6,866 nucleotides of DNA from Vulcanimicrobiota bacterium (GTDB lineage: Bacteria; Vulcanimicrobiota; Vulcanimicrobiia; Vulcanimicrobiales; Vulcanimicrobiaceae), in contig JAFAQW010000110.1 in NCBI GenBank assembly GCA_019245995.1, positions 1 through 6,866 of the forward strand, written 5' to 3'. The position numbers were made by a program, and so were the translations under genes. Each line of letters begins with the position of its first letter. The stretch's first letter is position 1. Positions 6,783 through 6,866 of this stretch are shown piece by piece. The notes below the pieces were generated by a model. The model had not been told where the DNA came from. It did not search any database and was given only the letters and a program-made list of their open reading frames with translations.

Positions 6783-6866
6783 CGGCGTCTCAGTTCGGCT
6801 CCTCTCATCGCGGGCCTCGCCTGACGGCGTCCCATCCTAAAACGCCTGCTTGCTGACGGGCCGAAA
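6779..6866 (-). CDS. Possible 3' end of an upstream minus-strand gene (or short leader ORF), partial
   Basis: A minus-strand frame is open from the window edge (about 28 codons) and ends in TGA 6779-6781, overlapping the regulator's GTG by the 4-bp GTGA typical of translational coupling. The last residues read MRGAELRRR; an ATG at 6831-6833 in the same frame could instead start an 18-codon leader peptide. The piece is arginine-rich and too short to recognise. Random GC-rich sequence often stays open this long, so it may be noncoding 5' sequence of the regulator. Two copies of CTGACGG (6821 and 6853, plus strand) lie here, 32 bp apart. Confidence 0.25.
   Translation of the reverse strand, partial: FGPSASRRFRMGRRQARPAMRGAELRRR

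Noticed and set aside
6834..6839. TAGGAT on the minus strand as a -10 element for the regulator
   Set aside because: It fits TAnnnT, but no -35-like hexamer is found at 16-18 bp and no extended -10 is present.
6821..6859. CTGACGG repeated at 6821-6827 and 6853-6859 as a possible activator site pair for the regulator
   Set aside because: Seven-base identity over a short GC-rich stretch can arise by chance, and there is no promoter hexamer pair to place it against.

Overview
The window is GC-rich and densely coding. It looks like a chromosomal segment of a free-living bacterium. It holds four complete genes on the minus strand, one 5'-truncated gene on the plus strand, and possibly the tail of another gene at the right edge. 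No rRNA, tRNA, CRISPR array, insertion sequence, integrase or att-like repeat is visible. The phylum cannot be fixed from sequence alone. High GC, a large LuxR-type ATPase regulator (LAL), a propeller lipoprotein with 'YPPGATxPS' motifs and the lack of well-spaced Shine-Dalgarno sequences at all four starts remind me of Candidatus Eremiobacterota (WPS-2) or Acidobacteriota. This is recollection, not a search result.

Layout from left to right: (1) 1-597, plus strand, C-terminal part of an alpha/beta-hydrolase esterase with a GHSAGG nucleophile elbow. (2) 589-1509, minus, a lipoprotein predicted to fold as a six-bladed NHL/SMP-30-like beta-propeller; its stop lies inside the 3' end of the hydrolase gene. 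(3) 1566-2399, minus, an exported protein of unknown function with a signal peptide. (4) 2419-4020, minus, a 14-helix DHA2-family MFS exporter. (5) 4021-4082, a 62-bp spacer mostly filled by two adjacent inverted repeats, one a perfect 26-bp palindrome. (6) 4083-6782, minus, an 899-residue LAL regulator with Walker A/B ATPase, helical-repeat middle and C-terminal LuxR helix-turn-helix. (7) 6783-6866, a short edge region in which a minus-strand frame stays open and ends by overlapping the regulator's GTG start.

On the minus strand the order of transcription is regulator, exporter, secreted protein, propeller lipoprotein. Gaps are 62, 19 and 56 bp, so read-through is possible. The exporter and secreted protein (19 bp apart) are the most likely co-transcribed pair. 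The palindrome cluster before the exporter is the obvious control point: a terminator of the regulator, an operator for the exporter, or both. One reading, which is inference only, is a regulated export or envelope module: a cytoplasmic ATP-dependent regulator, an inner-membrane pump and two exported proteins. Nothing here proves a new system. The most distinctive items are the paired palindromes, the exported orphan and the propeller lipoprotein.
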